DNA of 22,168 nucleotides from Pascua guehoae (taxonomy: Eukaryota > Basidiomycota > Tremellomycetes > Trichosporonales > Trichosporonaceae), in contig BCJX01000010.1 in assembly GCA_001600415.1 (NCBI GenBank), positions 560,486 through 582,653 of the forward strand. Direction: 5' to 3'. The position numbers and the translations under genes were made by a program. The notes beneath the pieces are model-generated. The model saw only the letters and a list, made by a program, of their open reading frames with translations. It made no database searches and had not been told where the DNA came from. Shown here piece after piece: positions 10,383 to 20,722 of this stretch. How positions within the stretch are numbered: the first letter of the stretch is position 1; the number at the start of each line of letters is the position of its first letter.

Positions 10383-12441
10383 ATGCCACCAAAGGACAAG
10401 GGCAAGCGCCCACTGCGCCCGCAGCGTCCCGAGCTGCAGCGCCTGATCGACGCCGACGCGGGGCAGTCGTACAGCTCTACGTCGTCGGCCGACTCTGTGC
10501 GCAGTGAAGCCTCATGTGCGCCGTCGGCAGAGTACACGGTCGACACGCCGGCGACGGGCCACTACCACCGGCGCTCGCGGCGCTTTGCCGTCTTTGCAGC
10601 TGTTGGATCGGTCGTCTTTGGTGCGCTCCTCTTTGCGTGCATCCTCGCCGTCTCGTTTATCCCCGCCGTCCGCGAGCGGGACCTCTCGACTACGTTCCGG
10701 TATACCGACGGGCGTGTCGACATTCTCGACGTGTCCGATAAGGGCGTGCATGTCAATGTTTCGATGCTCGGCGGCGTCGACACGTACCTCGCCCTGGGGC
10801 TGGACGAGGATAGCGGCAAAGCAGGCTCCAAAGCCGAGGTATCGGCCAAGGCGTCCCAGCCGCGGTCGCTGTGGGACTCTCTGCGCCGCAGCGCTGCGGG
10901 CGCAGCACTCGGCATCCTCCCCAAGCAGGTGGCAGTGACGACCCCGTTCGTCGTCGTGTCGACGCGCGCGGGTGTACCGCTGCTCAACATTTCCCTCCCG
11001 AACGCCATTGACATGCCCCTCGTGCGCGGAGACTCGGAGCTGCGGCCCATCAGTGTCGAGGCGCTCGGCAAGCCGCTCGCGCCTGCCGGCGACCTGTGGG
11101 CATGGGCGCAGGCGGCGTGGGCCATCGGCACCGCGCACGTCGTCGTCGATATCGACCAGGCGACGGCGGCGGTCGGGTGGATTGGTATTTCGCAGTACGA
11201 CCTTAGCATCCCCCTCGACGTGCACAGTGAGTCCTACATGGTGCCGAGCTGAGCCAGTCCCCCGATTCTTTTCCTTTTGAGCTGCCGAGCCGCCGCGAGC
11301 CACAGCGGTAGATGCGTGGCTGCTACGTATGGGGGGCGGGGTTTAGAAATCGGCGACACCAACACACATACACTGCGAGACTGTTCTTTTCGTCCGCGTT
11401 CGGCTCGTCTGACGCCCAGTCCCGAGCGTGCCCCATCTCCCGCCCCCGGGTAAGCCGCTCGACCTGTCGTCTCTCATCGCCCTCCGGTCGTACTCGTTTG
11501 CGAGCGTGGACGACGAGCTACGGATTTCCGCCACAGCCACGGCGCCAAACCCGGGCCTCAGGCGCGTCCCGTTTGCACTCCCATTTGCCATCCTGATCGG
11601 CGACGAGACCATGGCCGAGGTCGTGGCGCACGCGTCTGCGGTTGCCGAGGATGAGATCACCGTCGGCATCGAGGGCATGGTCACTGGACTCGTATCGTCG
11701 GCATCGGGTGCGTCGGCGGGTCTATCCCGCTTCCTCCAGCGCTTCCTGCACGGCCGCGCCAACCCCGTAACCGTCGTGGGCCTGTCGTCCTTCCGCTCGC
11801 CCCCGAGCTCGGCGCCCCCACCCCCCGCGTGGATCCTCGACACGCTCCCGTCGCTCGCGCTCCAGCTCTCGTTCCCCGCGCCGCCAGAGCGGCCCCGCAT
11901 CGTGCGCGACGTGACGATCGAGGGCATGCGCGTATTCGAGTCGGCAGGCACGATGCATGCCTCGGGCACAGTCGTCGCGCGCGTCCAGCTGCCCCCCGGC
12001 GTCGAGAACGTGAATATCAACATTACCTCGATCAGCCCCAACGTGTTTGTCTTTGACGGCCCCGTCGACCAAGCCATGGCGCCAGATTCCGACCGCCCCG
12101 ACCCGTCAAACCCCCCGCCTCGCGCATTCGCCCTCATCAACCCCGACACATACCTCTCGGCCACGACCGCCCCGGACCCCGATGGACCGCCCGGCGCCCT
12201 CGTCGTCCACGCGCCGTTTGACGACCTCGCCCTCGACGTCCTCCCCGGCCGCGAGAGCGTGTTCCGCGCCTTTGTCGCCAAGGTCGTCTTCAAGGGCGGC
12301 GCAAATGCCGGCATTGACGGCGTCGCAGACGTCATGGCAAGTGTGGGCGGCGCGGACGGCGTAGCCGTCAACGACCTCCCCGTGCGCGGCGAGTTTTGGG
12401 TTGGGAAGAGCCGCATCTCGGGGAGGGTGCTGGGACCCTGA
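10383..12441 (+). CDS. Single-pass membrane protein with DUF3712 / Tag1-like lumenal region
   Basis: Model: join(10383..11226,11420..12441), 621 residues. Residues 1-67 form a Ser/Thr-rich, probably cytosolic tail ending in the basic HYHRRSRR. Residues 68-94 are a hydrophobic membrane segment, so type II topology is expected. The rest is beta-rich and contains SIPLDVHIPSVPHLPPPGK, DLSSLIALRSYSFASVDDEL and NVNINITSISPNVFVFDGPV, the pattern of fungal DUF3712 proteins. Yeast Tag1 (YLR173W, vacuolar membrane, autophagy termination) has similar size and topology, so Tag1-like is a reasonable inference, not a demonstration. The 193-nt intron 11227-11419 has a GTGAGT donor, CTGAC and CCCAG, and the join gives H-IPSVP in frame. 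Reading through it stops at 11252. The chosen ATG has A at -3; an upstream in-frame ATG at 10194 lies in the leader. Confidence 0.78.
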
Positions 12442-12914
12442 GTAGGGCCGTTTAAGCCAGAGTCGGTGAGGGTTATTGTTGGGGGAGGGCTGGGGGGTTG
12501 CAGGGAAGCACATGTCGGTCGCGCTGGAGTTGTAGTCATTCATGTTGCCATATCATCCGTCATGCAAGGTTGTGTTATCAACGTGTCGTGCGACTGGCCG
12601 GTCTGTCCTCTGCCTTCTCCGAACCGCGATCTGTTGGCTGTGCTGTGCCACGACAAGCTTGGGGTGTGCTGCGCCCTGTCGTTGACACCACTGAGGCCAC
12701 TGACATGAAATGATGTCTGGCCAGCTGTGGCGCCTTCCAGTTCCGAGCATGTTTGTTTCTCACGACAACCAGCTTATTCTGCACCACTGCTCACACTGTG
12801 TCCCCGTCGTCGCCCTTCCAGGCAAATACAACACCGCCCTCCGCCTTAAAGCCATGCGTCCATGCAAAGTATCTACCCCACACAACCACCACCCCACGCA
12901 ACCCGTACCGCAAC
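12442..12914. other. Convergent intergenic region
   Basis: 473 bp between the stop codons of the DUF3712 gene (+) and the orphan gene (-). I see no coding potential, RNA gene or repeat worth naming. Confidence 0.6.
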
Positions 12915-14520
12915 TTACAACTCCCTCACACCCCGCTCCACCCTCTCGCCCTCGCGCACCTCGACCTCATCCTCGCCCCTCCCCAACCCCCGTGCCATCC
13001 TCCCCACCGCACCCTCGAGCACGCCCCGCTCCACGCCCAGCGCCTGCATCACCGCCGCGCGATCGAGACTGTTCAGGCGCTCGCGGAGCGCGTGCGCGTC
13101 TCGCGGCGGGCCGTGCGGCTCGCGCGGCTTGGTCGCGAATAGGGCGTGGCGGAACGCCCACGCGCGCGAGGTGCAGAGGGCGTGTACGACCGAGGCGAGC
13201 GTGCGGAGTGCGGTTATTTGGGCTGTTGTGGTGGTTGTGGAGGGTGTGGTTGTGGGGGTTGTGGAGTGGGAGGTTGGGGTGGAGGTTGGGGTTGGGGCTG
13301 GTTGCTCGGCCTCGAGGGCGAGGGCGGCCGCGTCGAGGCGCGCGTCGAGGGCGCACAGGATGGGGTAGTGGATCGCGGCCGATGTGGATGCGAGGAGGGG
13401 GTGGGTCGCCTCTGGGGGTTAGCGCGATGGTAGACATGGGTCTGGGGCTCGTGGTGATCAGGTCGTGCTAGCCTTGTTGCTTCTCAAAGCTGACAAGCTG
13501 TACCGTAGGCGTCGGCTACCGACGGCTGCTTCTGGATGCCGACTGGACAAGATGGACACCGACCATCCGTCGTGAGTCGAAAACACCCCAGGCTATAAGC
13601 GATAACAGCATCCTGTTGCCTTGCTTGCCTTGGTCCCCGTGGAATGACGCACCATCCGCCTGTCCACCAGCCCTAGTCGAGGTCACAAGCAGCTTGGTCG
13701 GGCTGCACGAAACATGCCCAAGATAAGATGCTCTAAAGGACCACCTTCAAAGCCTTGTCACCCCCCCCCCCCCCCTCCTCCCCGGCTCCCTCCACCACCC
13801 TCACCCCGCCCAAATTCCAATCTGCTCCCATCCAAGCCAACTCACCCTTCCACTCGCCGGCAAACGCCAGCGCGTCCGAACTCTCCTCCGCAAGCCCGAC
13901 ATTCTGCTTCCAATACGTCCTCGCCGCGCGCGCAAACACCGCGGCCTGTTGACGGTTTCCGCACACGACCGCCGCGCGCATTCCGGAACCCAGCAGTTCG
14001 CGCCCCACAGACGGAAGCGGTTTGGAGCCCGCGCACGTGAGAATGTCCGCGAGGACGAGCGCGGCCTGCTCGGCTTCGGTTTCCGTCCCCGCCGAGGGCT
14101 CACGCACGAGGCGCGCAGTGGAGGCAAACTCGACGTGCTGCCTGTCCGACTTGCTCGGCCCTGCCGTGCTCGAGAGGTACCACTTGTTGTCAGCGACTCG
14201 TACATCTTGGTCGAGACAGCGCCGAGGTCATGGTGTCGAGTGAGGCTGGGGCAGGCGAGACTCACCCCGGGCTCGGTGTAGGCGTGTTCTGCCTGGTACT
14301 CTGTCTTGCTGCGCGCGACGGCGGCCGCTATGCGCGCCGCGCGGGCTTCGGCGCGGGCTGCCGCTGCTGCGTCTACGGGTGGAGTGGGGATAGGTGCCGG
14401 GGAAGGGATGGGTGCTGGGGAAGGGACGGGACTGGGTGCGTCCGCGGTCATGCTGGAGGACGACGGGGTGTCTTGTGTCGCGCTGGGGGGAGCTCCTGCA
14501 GTGTTGGCGGAGGTTGGCAT
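12915..14520 (-). CDS. Unrecognised protein, three exons
   Basis: I do not recognise this protein. Model: complement(join(12915..13411,13846..14182,14266..14520)), 362 residues. Residues 1-50 are Ser/Pro/Ala-rich and probably disordered; 50-75 are Ala/Arg-rich and helical (DAAAAARAEARAARIAAAVA). The middle has helical blocks such as QAALVLADILTCAGSKPLP and NRQQAAVFARAARTYWKQN. The third exon adds IHYPILCALDARLDAAALAL, then a Thr/Pro tract, TALRTLASVVHALCTSRAWAF, and a charged C-terminus. Intron 13412-13845 (434 nt) has a GTGAGT donor and a strong CTAACCCCCAG acceptor, and the phase-1 join (EWK-EATHPL) keeps frame. Intron 14183-14265 (83 nt) ends in a weaker AAG. The ATG context is weak (C at -3), and Met24 is an alternative start. 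Two separate genes cannot be excluded. Confidence 0.6.
13761..13775. repeat. C15/G15 homopolymer in the long intron
   Basis: A run of 15 C on the + strand, so G15 in the sense strand of the orphan gene. It lies just downstream of that gene's 5' splice site, after several further G-runs (13776-13815). Confidence 0.9.
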
Positions 14521-16751
14521 GGGGTGAGCTTGTCAACGGGATGAGGCGGTGAGTACAGAGTTGGGAAAAACAAGGGGATGACGATCAACTTTTCGGTGGA
14601 GGTGGAGGTTTGCAGGGAGAGATTTGCATGTGGCGCTTGGGCGGTGAACAGGTAGCATAGAGTGGCCCTCGCTTCTTGGAACACGACGCTGCATGCTGAG
14701 CGATGCGACTTGCTCGCCGTCAGAGCCATCCTGTAGACCACCGTGTAGATCTAATACTGGGCATGTTGGGGAGCGACGACGGCAAGAGCGACTGTACCTG
14801 TTGTGTTGGTAGGGTGGTCGGTGGGCCTGCTTGAAAGAAGACGTCGAGTATCGTGCCATGGCACTGCCAGCTGCCAGTTGAGGGCCGACGCCGAAGCCGC
14901 CGGCCATGGCCGATCAAACGCCACCCCTAAGGAGATTTGTCCCCATGTCCGTTATGGACAGGTGCAAATTGTCCGTCTGTGGCCCACATGGCCCCATGCC
15001 CACCCGCAACCTGCCCAATAACAGTGACAATAATAATGATGAGAATCATGAGTCGTACTTCCCCCTCTGGCATACCTGGTGGCGTCGCCTGGAACGGACA
15101 TGACATCATCACATGAATTGCACAATTTTTGATCCCGTCTCCAGTGCCGGGTGTTACCGACTGTGGGTGACCAGGGCTCAAGTGACCGTGCCCGTGTCCG
15201 TGCCCGATGGATGCCCATGCCCGATGGCCACCACACAGAGGGAGAAAAAAAAAAAACAACCGTGTGTGTATGTTTTGCCTAGATCCCATGGTCCATACGT
15301 ACATCCGAACACGCGTACAGGCGGCATGACGCAAAGGCCACCAGGCCCACCATGTCCAACTTTGCCGAGCTAGAGGTAGTGGAGGGGGTGGGGTTGTCTT
15401 GGCCAATTGGTCGTCACTTGGCAAGGCCGTCACTCCGAAGGTTATCGGGGTTCCCGGCCACAATGACAGCGGATGCGGCTACTGCACCCAAGCCGACCTC
15501 CTCAAAGACCGACGGCCTCGACAGGTCAACTCCGTCCACACCATTATTACTAAATAACTGCCAATCGACCAACGGCTGTACCAACGTAAAGTCAAGCCGG
15601 CGTACTGGGATGCTGTTGGCAGCAGCTGCCTCGGCGTCCGGGACGGCTTCGGCGACACTGCTGTAGCATCTTATCCGCTTATCCCGGTCCGAGGGTTGTT
15701 GATGTGCCGAATGTATGTAATCTTTACGCCACGTTGATCGTCCGAGTCATGCGCATGCTCGTGGAAACAGAGTCTGGGTCGTGGACAGTGGCGCGCGCCG
15801 CACGGGTGATGCACCCACTCGAACTGCTTGCAAGCTGCAAGATGACTGGCCTATGTACTGGTAGAGAGAAAAAGCCACGCAGGCCCGGCCTGGACCATCA
15901 AAGTGCCCGAAGCAAGAAAAGTAGCCATCAGTCGATCCATTCGAGCTGTCCTGTCCAAGGACCTCGATGGTGCCACAATCGTTCTGGTTTTTTTTTTTTT
16001 CTTTGCCTTTGTGTGGCCCCACCCGGTAATCGCCTTGAATTACCCTCGCTGCCATTTTCCCAATTGCCACTCCTTCCTTCCCTTCTATTTCCAGCACATC
16101 CATCCCACCACCCACCCACCCCATCATTGCTCTGTCATCATCATCCCACCACCACCTTCATCCTCATCCTTTGTCCTCCTCTTTCCAACTCATAAATCCT
16201 GCACAACACCCACCGCACACCCCTGCCTGTGCACCTACATCTGCATCTGTGCGGACGCTGCAAGCTCCTACGCAGCGCCGACCCCGCGAGGTCCGAGATA
16301 TTCCCTTCCCTAAGCCGTCATCAGGACGTGGTTTGCCCTCCGGCCGCCGGCTTGCCCGAGCGCACCACCAACCGCCGCGCACCCCTCCCGGCCACCCGTG
16401 CGATCCACAAATCCAAGCTCTGACGTGTTTTTGCTCTTCGGCACGACAACGCGGCACTGACGTGTCTCCCCATAGCTCTCGGCACCACCGCTGCGTAACG
16501 CCGACTTTCCATTCTTATCAATCATAGATTCCGGCTGCCGCTAAAACGCCCACAACCCAACGCCGCCGACTGCCGCACTTTTGTCTTCTTAGTCGATCAA
16601 AGGGCAGATCTTCACTACTCGACAACAACTCGCTCCCCCCTCCTCTACATCACCCCCACACCACCCCACCTCCGTCCACCACTAGCCCCACTACCCTAAC
16701 ACTCCCGGCGCCACCTCCACCTCGGGAAACCCGAACTGACGGACACGGAGG
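14521..16751. other. 2.2 kb divergent intergenic region without a convincing gene
   Basis: This stretch separates the orphan gene (-) from the zinc-cluster gene (+). Open frames exist, but they are low-complexity, lack recognisable domains and have no coherent splice structure. Notable sequence includes A12 at 15245-15256, T13 at 15988-16000, short duplications of TGCCCGATGG near 15200-15227, and long CT-rich tracts from about 16050 to 16720 leading up to the start at 16752. The right 500-700 bp is probably the promoter and long 5' leader of the transcription factor. An unannotated noncoding RNA or an exon of a poorly conserved gene remains possible. Confidence 0.5.
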
Positions 16752-19700
16752 ATGAGCATGTCGACGCCCGAGTCCGACGCGTCCCCGCGCCCGCCCTTCC
16801 GCCACGGGGCGGGCCACGCCAACGGCCAGCCTGGGCCAAGCAGTGTTGCCGCCGCGTATCGAGGGGGTTCGGGGTCGCGCCAGAGCAGCATTCCCACCGA
16901 CCAAGACCATAAACCTGCGCGGCATACACCGTCCTCGGCCGACCTCGCGGCCGAGGCCGAGGCCAAGCGCCGAAAGGTGCAGCGCGCGTGTGATGTGTGT
17001 CGTCGGAAAAAGATTCGCTGCGAGGGACCTATGAACAGTAATTCGGCAAGCAGTGAGTCGAGAGTGAGGAGGGGACTGCTGGCCACGTTGTGCATTCCAA
17101 AAGCCCTTGGTGCAGATCCACGACCAGCAGCCACCATAAAGACACAATGGCGGCGTCGTGAGCGACGACTAAGGTGCATGTCACCAACATCTACGCTGGT
17201 GCTCAGACTCTCGACGCGAGAAGCCGAGCCTTAGCCGCTGCCTAGCCGCCGTCTCGCCAATCTCTCCGGCATGCCCAATCCCATCTCAACTCTGTTGCTC
17301 ACCCTTTCCAGAATGCGCAAACTGCCAAGAGTATGGTCTCGACTGCACCTACGTCGAGGCTGCTAAACGGCGCGGCCCGCCCAAGGGCTATTTGGAGACG
17401 CTAGAGCAGCGGTGCAAGAGGCTCGAGCGCCTTGTCCTCCAGCTGCATCCCGGCATGGATGTGGCAGGGACGGTGGGGCCGATGCCAGACCGCGACGACT
17501 TTGATCTGCCCCAGTATCAGGACACACTGCGCAGTCTGGGCATCCCGCCGTACCCAGCACTAAAGCCCCTCAACACCTCGGACACCCACAGCGTATGTGC
17601 GGCGGGTACACCGCCGACAGCTCCGGGAGCACCGTCGCCGTCACCGCGTGTGCTTGGCCCAGCACCCTGGCAGTCGTACGAGCGCGACCCGCACCGGCCG
17701 GCCGAGGACGAGGAAGAGGTGCGCGACCAGGCGCTCATTGCGCACGCCATGGTCAAGCTCAACGTGCGCGACCACGAGTCTTTCCGTTTCCACGGCAAGG
17801 CGAGCGGTGCACACCTCGTGCGCATTGTCAACGAGCTCAAGTATACCGACGCCGACATGTCCTTCTTTGACCGCCTGAGCGCCGTGAAACGCGCAGAGTA
17901 CTGGATGGTCCCCGAGTGGGAAAAAGTTATTGCGACCGACAGCGTCCATCCGATCGACTACTCGCTGTGGCCCGACGAGCAGCTCGCCGCGCGCCTTATC
18001 GATGCCTACTTTGACCATATCAACACGCACATGCCACTACTCAACCGCGTCATTTTCAACCGCCAATACTCGTCTGGACTGTGGCGCACCAATGCCGACT
18101 ATGCGCGCATGTGTCTCATGGTCTTTGCCAACGGCGCGCGCCAAGTCGACGACGACCGCGTCTACTGGCCCGCTGACATTGCCACGACTGAAGAGGGGCG
18201 CGAACGTCTGCGCAACGACACGGACGGCACGCGCCGGTACTCTGCCGGGTGGATCTACTTCCGACACGTCATCAAGTGTGGCCGGTCATGGATCCAGAGC
18301 CCGAGCCTGTTGGATCTCCAGAGCAATGTCCTCGCGTGTCTGTTTCTCAACGGCAGCGCCGTGCCGCATCTCGCGTGGCTCGCAGCCGGTGCGGGTCTGC
18401 GCATGGCACAAGAGGTCGGCATCCATGTCCGCTCGACCATGCTTCTTACAAACCCCATTGACCGCGCCTTGTACAATCGCGCATTCTGGTGTCTGTACCA
18501 CTTTGACCGCCTCAGCTGCTCGGCCATTGGCCGCAGCGTGGCGATCCAAGATTCCGACTTTGACGCAGACTACCCCATTGCCGTCGACGACGAGTACTGG
18601 GACACGGGCGACCCGGAGCGCGACTTTAAGCAGCCTCCTGGTCTCACACCGGACCCGTCCATTGCGGCGTTTACACAAATGCTCAAGCTAGATCACGTCC
18701 TTGGCGCCGCGCTCCGGACCATTTACGCAGTCAACCGTCTGCCAGAACATGGACCCGACCAGCGCGCCATTGTCGTCGAGCTCGACTCGGCACTCAATGC
18801 GTGGGCAGACTCGGTCCCCGATTCGCTTCGCTGGGACCCCACGCGCGCCGATGCTCGCCTGTTTGAACACTCGGCGCTCTTGTATGCGCACTACTACTAT
18901 GTCCAAATACTCATCCACCGCCCCTTCATCCCCACGCGCAAACGCCCCGAGTCGGTCGGCTTCCCGTCGCTGGCTATTTGCTCCAACGCCGCACGCTCCA
19001 TTTCTAATATCCTCGACGCGGTTCTGCGCCGCGGCCGCTCGTCGGGCAAGCTCCCAGGCCACGCCATCTCGATTGCGTTTGCGCTCCCGGCCTCGACGGC
19101 AGCAATTGTGCTGCTCATGAACGTCTATGCGGTCCGCCAACGCCCACAGGAGCGCGAGCGGTGCGCCAGCGATGTCCGCCGCGTCATTGCCGCCCTCCGC
19201 GAAATGGAGCTCACGTACCGCCAGGCGGGCAAAATGACCGACCTGATCTCTGAAGTTGCGCGCGAGAGCACGGGCGAGTTCCCCATCCAGACGCCGCCAT
19301 CGGGTTCAAAGCGGTCATATGACGACACGGTGGCCGAGGCAGCGTCAACCGCAGAGTCGACGCCGGGCGCACCAGAGCTGCCGCCATTTGCAGCCAACGC
19401 CGTCGCGCATGCACAGCAACACCAAGCGCTCCCCCGGGGCGCGCTCCTGTACGCCTGCGGTCTGCCGTCCAACACGGGATCGCCGGCCAATAGCCGGTCG
19501 CCCCCCGGTGACTCGCCATCAAACACCCACACCATGCACAGCTCGGCGGGCCCTCCGACGCCGCCACAACTCTACAACCAGTGGGGCGCGGGCTTTACCC
19601 AAACGGGCGAGGCGACCATGATGCCAGAGGCCAGCAGTGCGAGCAGCGAAATGGGCAACATGTCCGACCTGTTTGACCCCAGCAATCTCCAGAATCTCAA

Positions 19701-20024
19701 TTTTGCAGTCACAAACTTTGACATGCTGGGAGATACGCTCCAGCCAGACTTTTGGAACCAGCTCTTCCGCCAGGGCCAGGAGGCGACTGCCGTGCCGGGA
19801 ACTGGTCTTGGGCCCCCACCGCCCGTTCCAGGGTGAGTTGCACTGCGTGGCCCGCCGTGTGGCCCGCAAGGGCCACACTAGCAAACCCACTTTCCCCAAC
19901 CGTGTGACGACGCTAACCCCACAGGCAACAGCAGCCAGCGTGGAACTTTATGCCGTGGCTCCCAGAAGAACCACTACCACCACACCTGCAACATCAACAA
20001 CACCAACAACATCGCCATCAGTAG
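16752..20024 (+). CDS. Zn2Cys6 fungal transcription factor
   Basis: A nuclear DNA-binding regulator of the Gal4-type binuclear zinc cluster class. Model: join(16752..17052,17312..19832,19925..20024), 973 residues. Cys80, 83, 90, 102, 105 and 112 form C-x2-C-x6-C-x11-C-x2-C-x6-C, preceded by a basic AKRRKVQR stretch and followed by KRRGPPKGYLETLEQRCKR and a short leucine-rich coiled coil. Residues from about 329 to 600 match the fungal-specific TF domain (LIDAYFDHINTHMPLLNR, FWCLYHFDRLSCSAIGRS). The C-terminal third is Ser/Pro/Gln-rich, and the last exon encodes WNFMPWLPEEP and a Gln/His tail. The 259-nt intron 17053-17311 splits the zinc cluster; intron 19833-19924 is 92 nt with a CTAACCCCACAG end. 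Stopping at 19836 instead would drop the last 32 residues. ATG 16752 has A at -3; ATG 16758 is an alternative. Target genes cannot be inferred. Confidence 0.88.
19857..19878 (+). other. Perfect hairpin with GCAA loop inside the last intron
   Basis: The arms GTGTGGCCC (19857-19865) and GGGCCACAC (19870-19878) are perfect inverted complements around the tetraloop GCAA, a GNRA loop. It lies 24 nt after the 5' splice site of the 92-nt intron of the zinc-cluster gene. Whether it folds or acts in splicing is not known. Confidence 0.7.
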
Positions 20025-20231
20025 ATGTGCGTGCGTAGAGATGCAGTGCTTATATTTTTGGCGGCGAGATAGCGTTAGAACGCGGGAGGCTAGTCGTGCC
20101 CCTCTAACAGAGAAACGTCGCCATCCTATCCACACCCACGAGTCGCGTCGGGCGTGCACATACCATCCCACAGGTTCACGCGCGTATGGCAATGTCCGGT
20201 GTCTCGTATCGCAACCTGCGCGCCGCGCTTG

Positions 20232-20261
20232 GCATCGCATCGCATCGCATCGCATCGCATC
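20232..20261. repeat. Pentanucleotide microsatellite (GCATC)6
   Basis: Six perfect tandem copies of GCATC, about 210 bp after the transcription factor stop codon. Confidence 0.95.
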
Positions 20262-20270
20262 GCGAACAAC

Positions 20271-20301
20271 GTGGCGGCGTGGCAACGTGCCACCGTGCCA
20301 C
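20271..20301. other. Imperfect 14-bp-arm hairpin
   Basis: Arms GTGGCGGCGTGGCA (20271-20284) and TGCCACCGTGCCAC (20288-20301) pair at 11 of 14 positions around an ACG loop, with a 3x3 internal mismatch. It lies immediately after the GCATC microsatellite. Confidence 0.7.
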
Positions 20302-20452
20302 CATGCCATACGAACCCCACCCACCACGCACTACGAGCCAGACGTTCGCATTCCACGCGCAGAATGGAAGTGAGAGCAGGCCCGCACGGCCCTCACCATG
20401 GTGCGTTTCACGTTTCGACCCCATACACGCTCATGTCGTGAAGAAACAACGT

Positions 20453-20497
20453 GGCGTTCGTTGGCGTTCTGTTGGCGTTTGCTGGCGCTTAGGCGTT
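20453..20497. repeat. Phased GGCGTT array
   Basis: Five hexamers, GGCGTT at 20453, 20463, 20474 and 20492 and GGCGCT at 20484, with start spacings of 10, 11, 10 and 8 bp, close to one helical turn. Intervening bases differ, so this resembles a set of phased sites more than a simple tandem repeat. Confidence 0.75.
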
Positions 20498-20688
20498 TTG
20501 GGCTGTCGCATGTGGAAAGTGTGCGTTTCAGCTGGCCGTGTGTCGTGTTTCTGAACGGCAACGGACGTGACGTTTGAACGATGATTGATCGAGAGATCGG
20601 CCCGAGCGCGAGCGCGAGGCAAAACTCACACTCACCCGGGTACCCGCAAAGTGTTGCTTCTGATCGCCAAGTGTCACCCCAAAATCAC

Positions 20689-20722
20689 ACGCGTCACCCC
20701 CCACCTCTGATTGTTCACGCGT
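20689..20722. promoter_or_regulatory. Two ACGCGT (MCB-like) sites
   Basis: ACGCGT occurs at 20689-20694 and 20717-20722. This hexamer is the core of the MluI cell-cycle box bound by Mbp1/Swi6-type (MBF) factors in fungi. The pair lies about 575-600 bp upstream of the J-like start codon. Function is inferred. Confidence 0.45.

Noticed and set aside
13801..14520. 239-codon unspliced frame in the orphan gene
   Set aside because: Past the 14265 donor it becomes Arg/Ser-rich, typical of a wrong frame, whereas the spliced frame gives regular helical sequence.
14927..15463. 178-codon - strand frame with HGHGHGH
   Set aside because: Composition follows from short GTGCCC-type duplications and poly(A). 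There is no domain, splice structure or good start context.
16171..16527. Small + strand frames upstream of the zinc-cluster gene
   Set aside because: Pro/Ser/His-rich low complexity within a CT-rich leader. Upstream reading frames are possible but cannot be supported.
20232..20500. CRISPR-like or transposon end repeats
   Set aside because: The units are 5-6 bp with no spacers, no terminal inverted repeats or target duplications, and the host is eukaryotic.
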